DNA from: Mucilaginibacter polytrichastri
Lineage (GTDB): Bacteria; Bacteroidota; Bacteroidia; Sphingobacteriales; Sphingobacteriaceae
Reading direction: 5' to 3'
NCBI RefSeq assembly: GCF_001911425.1
Contig: NZ_MPPL01000001.1
Location: 2,162,305 to 2,226,304 of the forward strand
Length of the DNA: 64,000 bases
This document shows positions 1 through 8,096 of this stretch, piece after piece; position 1 is the first letter of the stretch, and each line of letters opens with the position of its first letter. The notes beneath the pieces are model-generated. The model was not told where the DNA came from, searched no databases, and worked only from the letters and a program-made list of their open reading frames with translations. Made by a program: the position numbers and the translations under genes.

Positions 1-1
1 T

Positions 2-1738
2 GAAGTGTTGCGTGGCCCATCCGGAACGTTATTTGGCAGCAGTTTAATTTCTTACGGTGGCCTTATTAATGTGGTAACCAAAAAACCTTTTGATACTTTT
101 AAAAGCGAGGTTGCTTACACAGCTGGCAGCTTTGGGCTAAATAGAATTACAGCAGATGTAAATACCCCGCTCGACCCTGAAAAAAGAGTATTACTGCGGG
201 TTAATGCAGCTTACCATGATGAAAATAGCTTTCAGGATGCAGGCTTTAAAAAGGTGAGATTTTTTGCCCCTTCCCTGTCTTATAAAGTAGATGATAAACT
301 TTCATTTTTGGTAAATGCAGAGTTTTTAAGTTCTGAGGGCACTAATCCAATGATGCTTTTCTTTGACAGGGGTGCCCCATTAAGAGCTAAGAATTTAACA
401 GAACTGGGCTACGACAATAAAAGATCATATACCAGTAATGACCTCTCTGTAAAAAACCCTACAACTACGTTACAAGGGCAAATGAATTATAGGTTTAATG
501 ATCAATGGACTTCACAAACTGTGCTATCGAGAAGTACAGCAAAATCCCTGGGTTATTACTCTTATTTATACGAAATTTCACAGTACCTACCGGGTTACCC
601 AAATGTTTCCTCAACATTTAACCGTTACATTACCGACCTAAATTCTACCACTAATACTACCGATATCCAACAAAACTTTAACGGAGATGTAAGGATTGGA
701 AAAATACGTAACCGTATCTTAGTGGGCCTCGATTATTTTAGCCGGGTAACCATTGATAATGGTACAGGTTATGCTAACGTTGGTATGGTGAACATGGCTG
801 GCTTTGATAGCGGTATCTTATCAAGGCAGCATGTAGATTCTACACTTACCAACTCGCCGGTAACCAACAGCAACACTATGCAGCAGGTTTACAACGCCTA
901 TGCTTCAGATGTAATTAATGTTACATCAACGCTTTCGGCTATGCTAAGCTTACGTGTAGATAATTTCAGGAACGGAGGTTTAACCACTGCTGCTGCCGAC
1001 AAATATTCGCAAACAGCCTTATCTCCAAAATTTGGTTTGGTTTACCAGCCCATAGCCGATAAGCTATCTGTATATGCCAATTACATGAATGGCTTTACCA
1101 ATGTTGCGCCTATCCGTAACCAGGCAGGGCAAACTGAAACCTTTAAACCAGAGCATGCTAACCAATGGGAAACCGGTGTTAAATTAAATATTTGGGAAAG
1201 CAAGCTGACTGCCACTGTAAGTTATTATGATATTAAGGTTTCTGATAAAGTTAGACAATTAGGGCCTAATGATTATATACAGGATGGTGAAAACTCAAGC
1301 CGTGGTTTTGAAGCAGATATTGCTGCCAATCCGGTACCTGGTTTAAACATTATTGCGGGTTATAGCATAAACAACAGCAAGGTAGTTAAAACCGATGCAA
1401 CAGATTTTCTGGGAAGACGCCCCGAAGAAGCAGGACCGAGAAACATGGCAAATACATGGATTAGCTATCGTTTTGATAAAGGTACTATCAAAGGCTTTGG
1501 ATTAGGTTTTGGTGGAAACTATGCGAGCGAAAACAAGATCTTAAACAGGCAAACTACCGGTGTTTTCACGCTGCCTTCCTACACCGTATTAAATGCTTCT
1601 GTATTTTATGGTGTTAAGGCCTGGAACCTGGCATTTAAAATGGATAACCTAACCAATAAAGAATATTACAAAGGTTGGTCAACCATCGAGGCTCAAAAGC
1701 CAAGGGCTTTTATTGCAAGCATTGCATTTAAATTCTAA
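2..1738 (+). CDS. TonB-dependent siderophore-type receptor, 5'-truncated by the window edge
   Basis: The reading frame is open from base 2 and begins inside the plug domain with E-V-L-R-G-P-S-G-T-L-F-G, a hallmark of the TonB receptor plug. The signal peptide, any TonB box and the first part of the plug therefore lie outside the window. The remaining 578 codons read as a beta-barrel with alternating aromatic strands and end in a terminal Phe (AFKF), typical of outer-membrane proteins. By family knowledge such receptors import ferric siderophores or other bulky ligands across the outer membrane with TonB-ExbBD energy. The overall style (VVTKKP, a late YKGWSTIEAQKPRAF region) suggests the FhuE/FecA-like siderophore group rather than a SusC protein, but the ligand cannot be told. 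A hairpin terminator follows directly. Confidence 0.9.
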   Translation, partial: EVLRGPSGTLFGSSLISYGGLINVVTKKPFDTFKSEVAYTAGSFGLNRITADVNTPLDPEKRVLLRVNAAYHDENSFQDAGFKKVRFFAPSLSYKVDDKLSFLVNAEFLSSEGTNPMMLFFDRGAPLRAKNLTELGYDNKRSYTSNDLSVKNPTTTLQGQMNYRFNDQWTSQTVLSRSTAKSLGYYSYLYEISQYLPGYPNVSSTFNRYITDLNSTTNTTDIQQNFNGDVRIGKIRNRILVGLDYFSRVTIDNGTGYANVGMVNMAGFDSGILSRQHVDSTLTNSPVTNSNTMQQVYNAYASDVINVTSTLSAMLSLRVDNFRNGGLTTAAADKYSQTALSPKFGLVYQPIADKLSVYANYMNGFTNVAPIRNQAGQTETFKPEHANQWETGVKLNIWESKLTATVSYYDIKVSDKVRQLGPNDYIQDGENSSRGFEADIAANPVPGLNIIAGYSINNSKVVKTDATDFLGRRPEEAGPRNMANTWISYRFDKGTIKGFGLGFGGNYASENKILNRQTTGVFTLPSYTVLNASVFYGVKAWNLAFKMDNLTNKEYYKGWSTIEAQKPRAFIASIAFKF

Positions 1739-1770
1739 TATCAAGAAACAACATCTACCTATTAAACAGA

Positions 1771-1806
1771 AGCCTGTTCCGCATTCGGAGCAGGCTTTTG
1801 TTTTTA
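1771..1806 (+). terminator. Rho-independent terminator after the TonB receptor
   Basis: Arms AGCCTGTTCC (1771-1780) and GGAGCAGGCT pair around a short GCATTC loop with one G-U pair, followed by a T-rich run (TTTTGTTTTT). It lies about 30 bases after the receptor stop and may also act on the convergent amidohydrolase gene. Confidence 0.8.
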
Positions 1807-1831
1807 CAGAAGGTAACTGGTAAATATTGGG

Positions 1832-2668
1832 TTAAGAATTAATCTTATAGAAACGTTGTGCATTACCGCCAAAAAAAAGATTGCGCTCTGTTTCGGTGAA
1901 GTTCTTCAAATAGTGTTCAACTATTCTCATCACATCGGTATATGATGCAGCCAGGTTAAGAACTGGCCAGTCGGACCCGTACATAACCCTGTTGCTGCCA
2001 AAAGAACTAAATACTATATCCATGTATGGTATAAAATCTGTTTGCTTCCAGCCATGCCAAGAGGCCTCTGTTACCATACCCGAGATTTTACAGTATACAT
2101 TTTCAAATTCAGCTAATGTTGCGATATCCTTTTTCCATTCATCCAGCTCACCCGTTTTTATATACGGTTTTGCCAGGTGATCGATAACAAATTGTTGACC
2201 AGGGCAAGCAGATACAAAAGCTTTAATATATTTTAGTTGGTCAGGAAAAATCAATATATCAAATGTGTAGCCATACTTTGTCAGCAGGTTAATACCATTT
2301 AAAAAACTGTCATTAAGCATATAATCACGCTGCTGCTCAGCTTGTAATATATGCCTGAAACCCTTTAATTTATCGAATTGGCTATAATATACCAACCTGT
2401 CTTCTAACCCAGCCGAGTTTAGATCAACCCAGCCCACTACGCCTTTAATAAAGTCATTCTTTTCCGCGTTTTCAAGCAGAAAGTTAGTTTCAACCTCTGA
2501 CTGATCTGCCTGAACAGCAATGCAACCGTCAAAGCCAAACTCATTAAGAATGGGTTCAAGGTCTTGCGGTAAAAAATCCCTTTTCAGCACAGCCATTTCA
2601 TCATTGATCCAACTATCCCTAACCGGATCAAACTTCCAGAAATGTTGGTGTGAGTCTATTTTAAGCAT
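1832..2668 (-). CDS. Amidohydrolase-2 family lactonase-like protein (COG3618 type)
   Basis: A 278-aa protein starting M-L-K-I-D-S-H-Q-H-F-W, the N-terminal metal-binding H-x-H of the amidohydrolase-2 family (L-fucono/L-rhamnono-lactonase and 2-pyrone-4,6-dicarboxylate lactonase relatives). A second motif, V-I-D-H-L-A-K-P, sits mid-protein, and Y-G-S-D-W-P near the C terminus carries the catalytic/metal Asp. No signal peptide, so cytoplasmic. The ATG at 2668 is chosen because the family starts right before the HxH; a TTG at 2683 would add five residues. The gene stands alone between two convergent/divergent neighbours with no sugar-catabolic partner, so the substrate is open. Confidence 0.85.
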   Translation of the reverse strand: MLKIDSHQHFWKFDPVRDSWINDEMAVLKRDFLPQDLEPILNEFGFDGCIAVQADQSEVETNFLLENAEKNDFIKGVVGWVDLNSAGLEDRLVYYSQFDKLKGFRHILQAEQQRDYMLNDSFLNGINLLTKYGYTFDILIFPDQLKYIKAFVSACPGQQFVIDHLAKPYIKTGELDEWKKDIATLAEFENVYCKISGMVTEASWHGWKQTDFIPYMDIVFSSFGSNRVMYGSDWPVLNLAASYTDVMRIVEHYLKNFTETERNLFFGGNAQRFYKINS

Positions 2669-2734
2669 ATTAGGTAACGACAATTAATCAACATCGGTTA
2701 TATCATGGCTAAGTTATAAAATCAGTATTCAATA

Positions 2735-3277
2735 CTATAACTTATCTAATGCCTTATCAATAATTTTCAGGGCATCTTCCCGAAGTCTTTGATCACCGCC
2801 AAGCATCGCCTTTAGTAATTTCCGCTTCTTTTTTAGGTATTTCTTTGCATGCTTTTCGTCATATTCCAAAACCCACCCAATGTTGTAGATAAGGTCGCAG
2901 TATTTAACAGTTTGGGCATCCGGGCTAATGGTTACTAAGCGCTTAGCTTCTCTTTTCTTACGATCTTTTTTGCTCAGATCCGGGTAAGCAGCAGCCGTAA
3001 ATACGTCGGTTAGCGCTATAACTGCTCCAGTAATATGGTTGGCATTCTCGTCATTATAGCCAAAGCTTTTCAACGCACCAAGCAATGTATCAACAGTGTT
3101 ATTAGTTTCTTCAAAAAGGTCATGGCAGAGGCCAATCTCATAACCAAGGGCAGTTGCCTTGCCGGCCATTTCGGCAACCGCTAATAAATGAGCAAAATAA
3201 GGTTGATTAGTTCGTTTTATTAACTGGCCTTCATGTTGCAGCTTTATCCATTGCGTTAATTGTTCGGCAGTACTCAT
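2735..3277 (-). CDS. HD-domain hydrolase, SpoT/Mesh1-like
   Basis: A 180-aa cytoplasmic protein with the HD-type metal phosphohydrolase pattern: an early His in Y-F-A-H-L-L-A-V-A, then C-H-D-L-F-E-E-T (the HD pair and acidic follow-on), and a later K-Y-C-D-L-I-Y-N that matches the K-x-x-D-x-x-x-N of the (p)ppGpp hydrolase subgroup. By family it could hydrolyse guanosine polyphosphates or another nucleotide; there is no synthetase domain. It is the last gene of a three-gene leftward operon; its start overlaps the upstream stop by 4 bases (ATGA), which implies translational coupling. The C terminus is Lys-rich. Family assignment is firm, substrate is inferred. Confidence 0.75.
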   Translation of the reverse strand: MSTAEQLTQWIKLQHEGQLIKRTNQPYFAHLLAVAEMAGKATALGYEIGLCHDLFEETNNTVDTLLGALKSFGYNDENANHITGAVIALTDVFTAAAYPDLSKKDRKKREAKRLVTISPDAQTVKYCDLIYNIGWVLEYDEKHAKKYLKKKRKLLKAMLGGDQRLREDALKIIDKALDKL

Positions 3278-3831
3278 TTAATCTTATCCAGTTTGAAATA
3301 ACCCAGGTGAATTTCATCCTCGGGCAAGTCCGCACCGTCACTCATCACAATCTGGTATTTTTCTTTAAATTCTGTCGAAAGCATTTCTTCTATCTGGTGA
3401 ACACTGTCTACATCTACACCATACTTTTCATCAATGTGTGCTGTGGCTATGCCTTTTAATGAATTAGTTTTAAAAAAGAGCGTCTTTTTTGCAGCTTGTG
3501 CCGCTAGTATGCGATTGTGCTGCACTGTTAACACGGTATAATGCTGCTCTTCCAGTTTGCCTGTCGTATATCCGCCCAGGTTCAAAAAAAACAGTTTATC
3601 CGGCGAGGCTTGTGTTTCTGTATTTTGTGCCACTATGTTAATCGCGTAACTGTCTACCTTGGTTACTTCGCGCCAGCCATCAAGGTGCAGGCTATTACCG
3701 GCTTCGGGCCAAAAGGCTTTAGCTGCCGGTACCAGATCCTTTAAATTATCAGCAATACCAAAAAAATAATCATGCTGTTCTGTATACCTACCCGGGGCTT
3801 CTGCTCCTAGTAATAACAAGTATAATTTCAT
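3274..3831 (-). CDS. DUF1543 domain protein
   Basis: A 185-aa protein with the DUF1543 start (MKLYLLLLGAEAPGR) followed by the Y-F-G-I-A-D segment and a D-G-W-R-E-V region. DUF1543 proteins have no established activity and are common in Bacteroidota and Gammaproteobacteria. No signal peptide or membrane segment is visible. The gene overlaps its neighbours by 4 bases on both sides, so it is translationally coupled to the FAD/NAD(P)-binding protein upstream and the HD hydrolase downstream. That coupling suggests a shared but unknown physiological role. Confidence 0.8.
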   Translation of the reverse strand: MKLYLLLLGAEAPGRYTEQHDYFFGIADNLKDLVPAAKAFWPEAGNSLHLDGWREVTKVDSYAINIVAQNTETQASPDKLFFLNLGGYTTGKLEEQHYTVLTVQHNRILAAQAAKKTLFFKTNSLKGIATAHIDEKYGVDVDSVHQIEEMLSTEFKEKYQIVMSDGADLPEDEIHLGYFKLDKIK

Positions 3832-5534
3832 GCTGATAATCTCTTAATAATGGTAGATGAAGCCTCCTCACTGAAATCTAAACCAGAGTAATCGGGATTA
3901 TAGCCACCGATGTAAGGCACGGCCATAATATAGATCCGGTCGTTAAAGGCTCCATAATCATCCACCACCTGAAAATGGTCATTAATAGTAATGCCCGAAA
4001 CTTTTAAATAATAGTCGCCGTTTACATCCTGCGATACACTTTTTCCTTCGGCCATAGCTTTCTGCCCTTCTTCTGCTGACCGGAATTTAACTCGGGCCGG
4101 GCTTATCGTCCTGTTGCTCAATAAACTTTTAAACGGAAATTTTTCAAAGGCCAAATGAGGCTGACCCACACAATCGATATAAGTGTTAAAATATACTGCC
4201 TGCTCACTACCTTTTTCATCATTGTAATGATAGGTTGCACCGCCTTTCGGTTCAGCTTCTACCCTGCTCTCGTCTCCCACCGGGATAAGCTCTAAAACCC
4301 CGGCCTGGTGTAAGGCCAGTAACTCTTCACTCGAACTTTGCGGAATATAGGCAATAACAATAGAGATCAGCGGGGTTAAAGTTTTCTGCACTCTTTGCAT
4401 ATCCTCTGCCGATAAATGTTTGGCAGGATAGTTTAGCGCAAAACTCAGCACCCCTAACATCTCTTTCCAGTATACTGATTCTTTTCGTTTAATCGATTTT
4501 TCAGCTTCTGCATATTCTGCTTTTAATAGTTGAAACGGATCAAGGCGTTCACGCAATTCCATCATATCAGCCACAAATTCTTCAAGGCTCATATCTTTAA
4601 TGCGTTGGTAAAATTCAGGCTCCTTTGCCCTGATAGGTTCCTTGAAATCCTTTTCAAATATATAGTCGAGCGATAAAAAACCATTATTGGCTGCTATGTG
4701 TGCAGCTATTTGCTCTTTAGTCAGTAATGAATTATTAGACAGGTGCGAATCTTCTAAATGGAAACGCACCGCAGGCAACATGCCATTGCGGGTATGCAAT
4801 ATGAGTTTAAAGTTAGGGCTATCCTCCAGCAAGGTATAAGAAAGCCATCCATTTTGATCTTTGTTAAAAGTACCATTGTGCCGGGCTAAAGTACGTATGG
4901 CATCAACCGCAGTAAGCGAAGAGCCTTTAATAGCTACAGGATGATCGAGCTTTAAAGCCAGCTTAACCGGAGGATAGGGCGAATCGAAATAATTGGGCAC
5001 CTTGCCTTCGTGTTGATGAGGCCAGTTATGGCCGGTACAGATAATTACCTGGTCAAATTCAAATTGCTCTTCGTCTGCTATTTTTACAGTAACTGTTTCT
5101 TTATCGGGATGATCGATAATGTCGGTTACGGCACTATTGTAATGGATCTCATACGGTATGCCGGTTTCCCGTGCTTGTTTCTGTAGCAGATCAAACTGCG
5201 CAGTTAGATACTGCCCGAAAAGTAAGCGTGGTAATACCTTGTACTCATTAAAACGTTTGGGGTCAATGTGGAATTTATCGAGCGTATCTTTTGATACCGT
5301 TTTAATCCAATCGGCCAACGGTGTTACCAGTAAAGGAATTTCATTACCAGATACATTGGTAATGTGCTCGTCATTAGCACCTTCTGCGCTGTAAGGCATG
5401 CCCTCTCCTAACCGCTTTTTCCGTTCAAATATCGTAATGTCGATATCTGTTCTTTTTGATTCTACCAGCCTCTTAAACATGAATAGGCCGCTAGGCCCGC
5501 CACCCAATATGGCGATACGTTTTTTAGTTTCCAA
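3828..5534 (-). CDS. FAD/NAD(P)-binding protein (NAD_binding_9 type)
   Basis: A 568-aa protein with an N-terminal dinucleotide-binding Rossmann signature I-A-I-L-G-G-G-P-S-G-L, an E-R motif about 25 residues on (IFERKKRLGEGMPY), and a second loop V-I-I-C-T-G-H-N-W-P typical of the FAD/NAD(P) family. The G-x-G-M-P-Y-S segment is characteristic of the NAD_binding_9 group, whose members are poorly characterised oxidoreductases. No signal peptide. It leads an operon with the DUF1543 and HD-hydrolase genes, overlapping the next start by 4 bases. The electron donor and substrate are unknown. Confidence 0.8.
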   Translation of the reverse strand: METKKRIAILGGGPSGLFMFKRLVESKRTDIDITIFERKKRLGEGMPYSAEGANDEHITNVSGNEIPLLVTPLADWIKTVSKDTLDKFHIDPKRFNEYKVLPRLLFGQYLTAQFDLLQKQARETGIPYEIHYNSAVTDIIDHPDKETVTVKIADEEQFEFDQVIICTGHNWPHQHEGKVPNYFDSPYPPVKLALKLDHPVAIKGSSLTAVDAIRTLARHNGTFNKDQNGWLSYTLLEDSPNFKLILHTRNGMLPAVRFHLEDSHLSNNSLLTKEQIAAHIAANNGFLSLDYIFEKDFKEPIRAKEPEFYQRIKDMSLEEFVADMMELRERLDPFQLLKAEYAEAEKSIKRKESVYWKEMLGVLSFALNYPAKHLSAEDMQRVQKTLTPLISIVIAYIPQSSSEELLALHQAGVLELIPVGDESRVEAEPKGGATYHYNDEKGSEQAVYFNTYIDCVGQPHLAFEKFPFKSLLSNRTISPARVKFRSAEEGQKAMAEGKSVSQDVNGDYYLKVSGITINDHFQVVDDYGAFNDRIYIMAVPYIGGYNPDYSGLDFSEEASSTIIKRLSA

Positions 5535-5616
5535 AATTATCTTGTCCCTGCTTTATGAAGATACAATTTGGCAACAAAGCTTTACACGAAGTGTTTGGAC
5601 GATCAGTTTTTAGACC

Positions 5617-6480
5617 TTACACCAGGGTATTATTTTTGAGCTTAACATGGCTTAAAGCCTGTTTCTGAAATGCATCGGGTGTTTGGCCTGTTTGCTTTTT
5701 GAAGAAACGACTAAAGTAAGGCCGGTCAGAAAATCCAAGGTCATAGGCAATTTCCTTTATCGTACTCTCGCTGTGTATAATCAATCGTTTAGCTTCTAAT
5801 ATAATCCGGTCGTGAATTAATTGCATCCCTGTTTTATCCAGCTTTTCTTTCAGTATCTGGTTCAATCGTTTAGAGCTGATGCCCAATTTTCCGGCATAAA
5901 AATCGGTATTACGCACCTGCAAATAGTTGCTCTCCAACAGCATTAAAAACTCGTAAACCCGTTTTTGATGAATGTCATGCCCGGTAAACTCCTGCTCTTT
6001 AACGTTAATAAGCTTTAGTAAAAATACCTTTAACAGCGATTTTACAATAACCAGGTTATCTCCTGCTTTCTGATACTCATCAATCAGCAATTGATAAACC
6101 TTACTTAGCCCTTCGGCCGCTTCCGCATCTAGTTGCAAGCAGGAAAACTCACCCTGCACGTTGAAGATCTTAAACAGGTCGAGTAAGAACTCTTTGTCCC
6201 CCTCCTCCAAAATTTCCCTTTTAAAAGAAATCAGTTCACCGTTCTTGCCTGCTTTGTTTAATTGGTGTACCCGGTATGGCGGGATGAGATAGATCCAATC
6301 TCCCTTTACATCAAAGTCGTTCATTTTTAATGCATGCAGCGGGCCTTCATTTTTTAGCCATACAATTTCAAAAAAGTCTTTCCGGCCGGGATCATTCAAA
6401 TAGCTGGGTGGGCAATTATGCAAATTTCTAATATATATAAGTGCACTTTCCAGCTTGGTTTCTTGTAACGGGGATATCAT
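5617..6480 (-). CDS. AraC-family transcriptional regulator, divergent from hxlBA
   Basis: A protein of about 287 aa with an N-terminal cupin-like sensing domain (segments W-I-Y-L-I-P-P-Y and V-H-Q-L-N) and a C-terminal pair of helix-turn-helices. The second contains I-K-E-I-A-Y-D-L-G-F-S-D-R-P-Y-F-S-R-F-F, the AraC signature. The ATG at 6480 gives a family-like N terminus; an in-frame start at 6528 adds 16 residues but would place translation almost on a large inverted repeat (6533-6610). It is transcribed away from the formaldehyde-fixing genes hxlB-hxlA, so it is the obvious candidate regulator of that module and of itself. Whether it senses formaldehyde or a sugar phosphate is not visible. 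Confidence 0.85.
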   Translation of the reverse strand: MISPLQETKLESALIYIRNLHNCPPSYLNDPGRKDFFEIVWLKNEGPLHALKMNDFDVKGDWIYLIPPYRVHQLNKAGKNGELISFKREILEEGDKEFLLDLFKIFNVQGEFSCLQLDAEAAEGLSKVYQLLIDEYQKAGDNLVIVKSLLKVFLLKLINVKEQEFTGHDIHQKRVYEFLMLLESNYLQVRNTDFYAGKLGISSKRLNQILKEKLDKTGMQLIHDRIILEAKRLIIHSESTIKEIAYDLGFSDRPYFSRFFKKQTGQTPDAFQKQALSHVKLKNNTLV

Positions 6481-6532
6481 GCAGCAAAGGTACATACTCT
6501 GCAGACTGCGCATGGGACGATATGACAATTAT

Positions 6533-6610
6533 GGTGGACTATTCGGAAATGAGTATTTGTATTAACAGGCTTTATGACTTTTAACTTACAGAGTTTCCTG
6601 ATAGTCCACC
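6533..6610. promoter_or_regulatory. Inverted-repeat operator candidate between the AraC gene and hxlB
   Basis: Two 17-base arms, GGTGGACTATTCGGAAA (6533-6549) and TTTCCTGATAGTCCACC (6594-6610), are reverse complements with two mismatches and are separated by 44 bases. They sit in the divergent promoter region and upstream of the hxlB -7 box. Spaced arms of this kind fit a dimeric AraC-type regulator binding both half-sites with DNA looping. The binding itself is inference. Confidence 0.6.
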
Positions 6611-6652
6611 CTAAAGGGCTGATTGTGTAATTCAGACGCTATATAATCAGAA

Positions 6653-6660
6653 TACATTTG
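6653..6660 (+). promoter_or_regulatory. Bacteroidota-type -7 promoter element of hxlB
   Basis: TACATTTG matches the Bacteroidota sigma-ABfr -7 consensus TAnnTTTG and lies 22 bases before the hxlB ATG. I could not see a convincing -33 TTTG at the usual spacing, which would fit activator dependence. Confidence 0.5.
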
Positions 6661-6682
6661 CCGAATATATAAAGATCTATCT

Positions 6683-7273
6683 ATGGATTTAACACGGCAA
6701 CAAGACTTAACCCAAGCTAATGCTATTAAAGCAAACCTGACCCTGGTATTAGACGAAAACAAGCAGCTTGCAGAAAGGATTGATTACGATCAGTTTGTAC
6801 CCATGCTTACAGGTATTCAGCAGGCTAATTCAATTTTTCTGATTGCATCCGGCCGTTCGGGATTTTCAATGCGATCGTTCGCTATGCGTTTAATGCATCT
6901 TGGGTTACAGGTATATTTTGTGGGAGATACCACTACACCTGCTATTAAACCGGGCGATGTACTACTCGCGGCATCCGGTTCTGGTACCACGGGTACAGTT
7001 GTAAAAGCAGCACAGAAAGCTAAAGATGTAGGTGCGAAAGTAATAACTATAACCACCAATCCATCATCGCCGCTTGCAGCGCTTTCAGATACACATATTT
7101 ATGTGCCGGCAGCGGAAAAGGAAGATCATCATGGCGGTAAATCACAACAATATGCGGGCAGCCTTTTCGAACAGGCTGTACTGCTAATTACCGACGCGGT
7201 GTTTTTGGAACTGTGGCGGATAGACGGCACGCCCGCCGAAGAACTCTGGAAACGCCATGCCAACATGGAATAA
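6683..7273 (+). CDS. hxlB: 6-phospho-3-hexuloisomerase
   Basis: A 196-aa single SIS (sugar isomerase) domain protein. It converts D-arabino-3-hexulose 6-phosphate to fructose 6-phosphate, the second step of the ribulose-monophosphate route for formaldehyde assimilation or detoxification. Visible SIS features are I-F-L-I-A-S-G-R-S-G-F-S near residue 55 (phosphosugar loop), L-L-A-A-S-G-S-G-T-T-G-T in the middle, and a YAGSLFEQAVLLITDAV helix near the end, which is typical of the PHI family. The length is as expected for the family. It is followed 38 bases later by hxlA, so the two form an operon. The pairing with hxlA makes the assignment strong. Confidence 0.92.
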   Translation: MDLTRQQDLTQANAIKANLTLVLDENKQLAERIDYDQFVPMLTGIQQANSIFLIASGRSGFSMRSFAMRLMHLGLQVYFVGDTTTPAIKPGDVLLAASGSGTTGTVVKAAQKAKDVGAKVITITTNPSSPLAALSDTHIYVPAAEKEDHHGGKSQQYAGSLFEQAVLLITDAVFLELWRIDGTPAEELWKRHANME

Positions 7274-7311
7274 AAAAACACATATATAAATAACACTTAA
7301 ATAAAATAACA

Positions 7312-7944
7312 ATGGCCAAATTACAAGTAGCAATAGATTTATTGACAACAGAAGATGCACTGGCGCTTGCCGCTAAAGTTGCCCCTTATGTTGATATTAT
7401 TGAATTGGGAACCCCATTAATTAAAAACATGGGCTCGGCAGTAATCACTGCAATGAAGAATGCACACCCCGACAAATTGGTTTTTGCCGATTTAAAGACT
7501 GCTGATGCAGGTGAACTGGAAGCTGATATTGCCTTTAAAGCAGGTGCTGATTTAGTAACTGTAATGGGCGCAGCAGGTAATGCAACTATTATTGGTGCGG
7601 TTAAAGCAGCAAAAGCACACGGCAAAGGTGTGGTTGTTGATACCATTGGTTACCCCGACCGTGTAAAACGCGCACAGGAAGTAACAGAGTTGGGCGTTGA
7701 ATTTGTTGAACTACACGCAGGTTTAGATGAGCAATGGACAGCAGGCTATTCTATACAGGTATTAATTGACGAAGCTGCAAGAGCCGGTGTACCGGTATCA
7801 ATAGCAGGTGGTGTAAACTTAACCAACGTGGCAGCTGTAATTAAAGCAGGTGCTATTGTAGCAGTTGCAGGTGCAGCAATTTATGGTGCAGAAGACCCGG
7901 CTGCAGCGGCTAAAGCACTTCGTGAGGCAATAGATGCAGCTTAA
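7312..7944 (+). CDS. hxlA: 3-hexulose-6-phosphate synthase
   Basis: A 210-aa (beta/alpha)8 enzyme of the OMP-decarboxylase superfamily, condensing formaldehyde with ribulose 5-phosphate. Motifs seen are Q-V-A-I-D-L-L near the N terminus, I-E-L-G-T-P-L (substrate loop), F-A-D-L-K-T-A-D-A-G (the catalytic D-x-K-x-x-D cluster near residue 63), V-T-V-M-G-A-A, and a C-terminal S-I-A-G-G-V-N phosphate-binding loop. Length is normal for the family. It is co-transcribed with hxlB and followed by a hairpin terminator, which separates it from the alcohol dehydrogenase gene. The repeated Ala-rich segments near the C terminus are normal for the family. Confidence 0.93.
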   Translation: MAKLQVAIDLLTTEDALALAAKVAPYVDIIELGTPLIKNMGSAVITAMKNAHPDKLVFADLKTADAGELEADIAFKAGADLVTVMGAAGNATIIGAVKAAKAHGKGVVVDTIGYPDRVKRAQEVTELGVEFVELHAGLDEQWTAGYSIQVLIDEAARAGVPVSIAGGVNLTNVAAVIKAGAIVAVAGAAIYGAEDPAAAAKALREAIDAA

Positions 7945-7964
7945 ATAAGTAAATCAACATTAAC

Positions 7965-8002
7965 AGAGAAAACTTTGCTTTTATGCAGGGTTTTCTCTTT
8001 GT
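7965..8002 (+). terminator. Terminator after hxlA
   Basis: Perfect 9-base arms AGAGAAAAC (7965-7973) and GTTTTCTCT (7990-7998), followed by TTGTTGTTTT. It closes the hxlBA operon. Confidence 0.75.
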
Positions 8003-8096
8003 TGTTTTATAAGAATTTGTAGCTTTATATACATAGTTAGCCAATCAATTAAAACATATACTGCAGGCATTTGTCTGCTTTTTAAATTATAACAAA

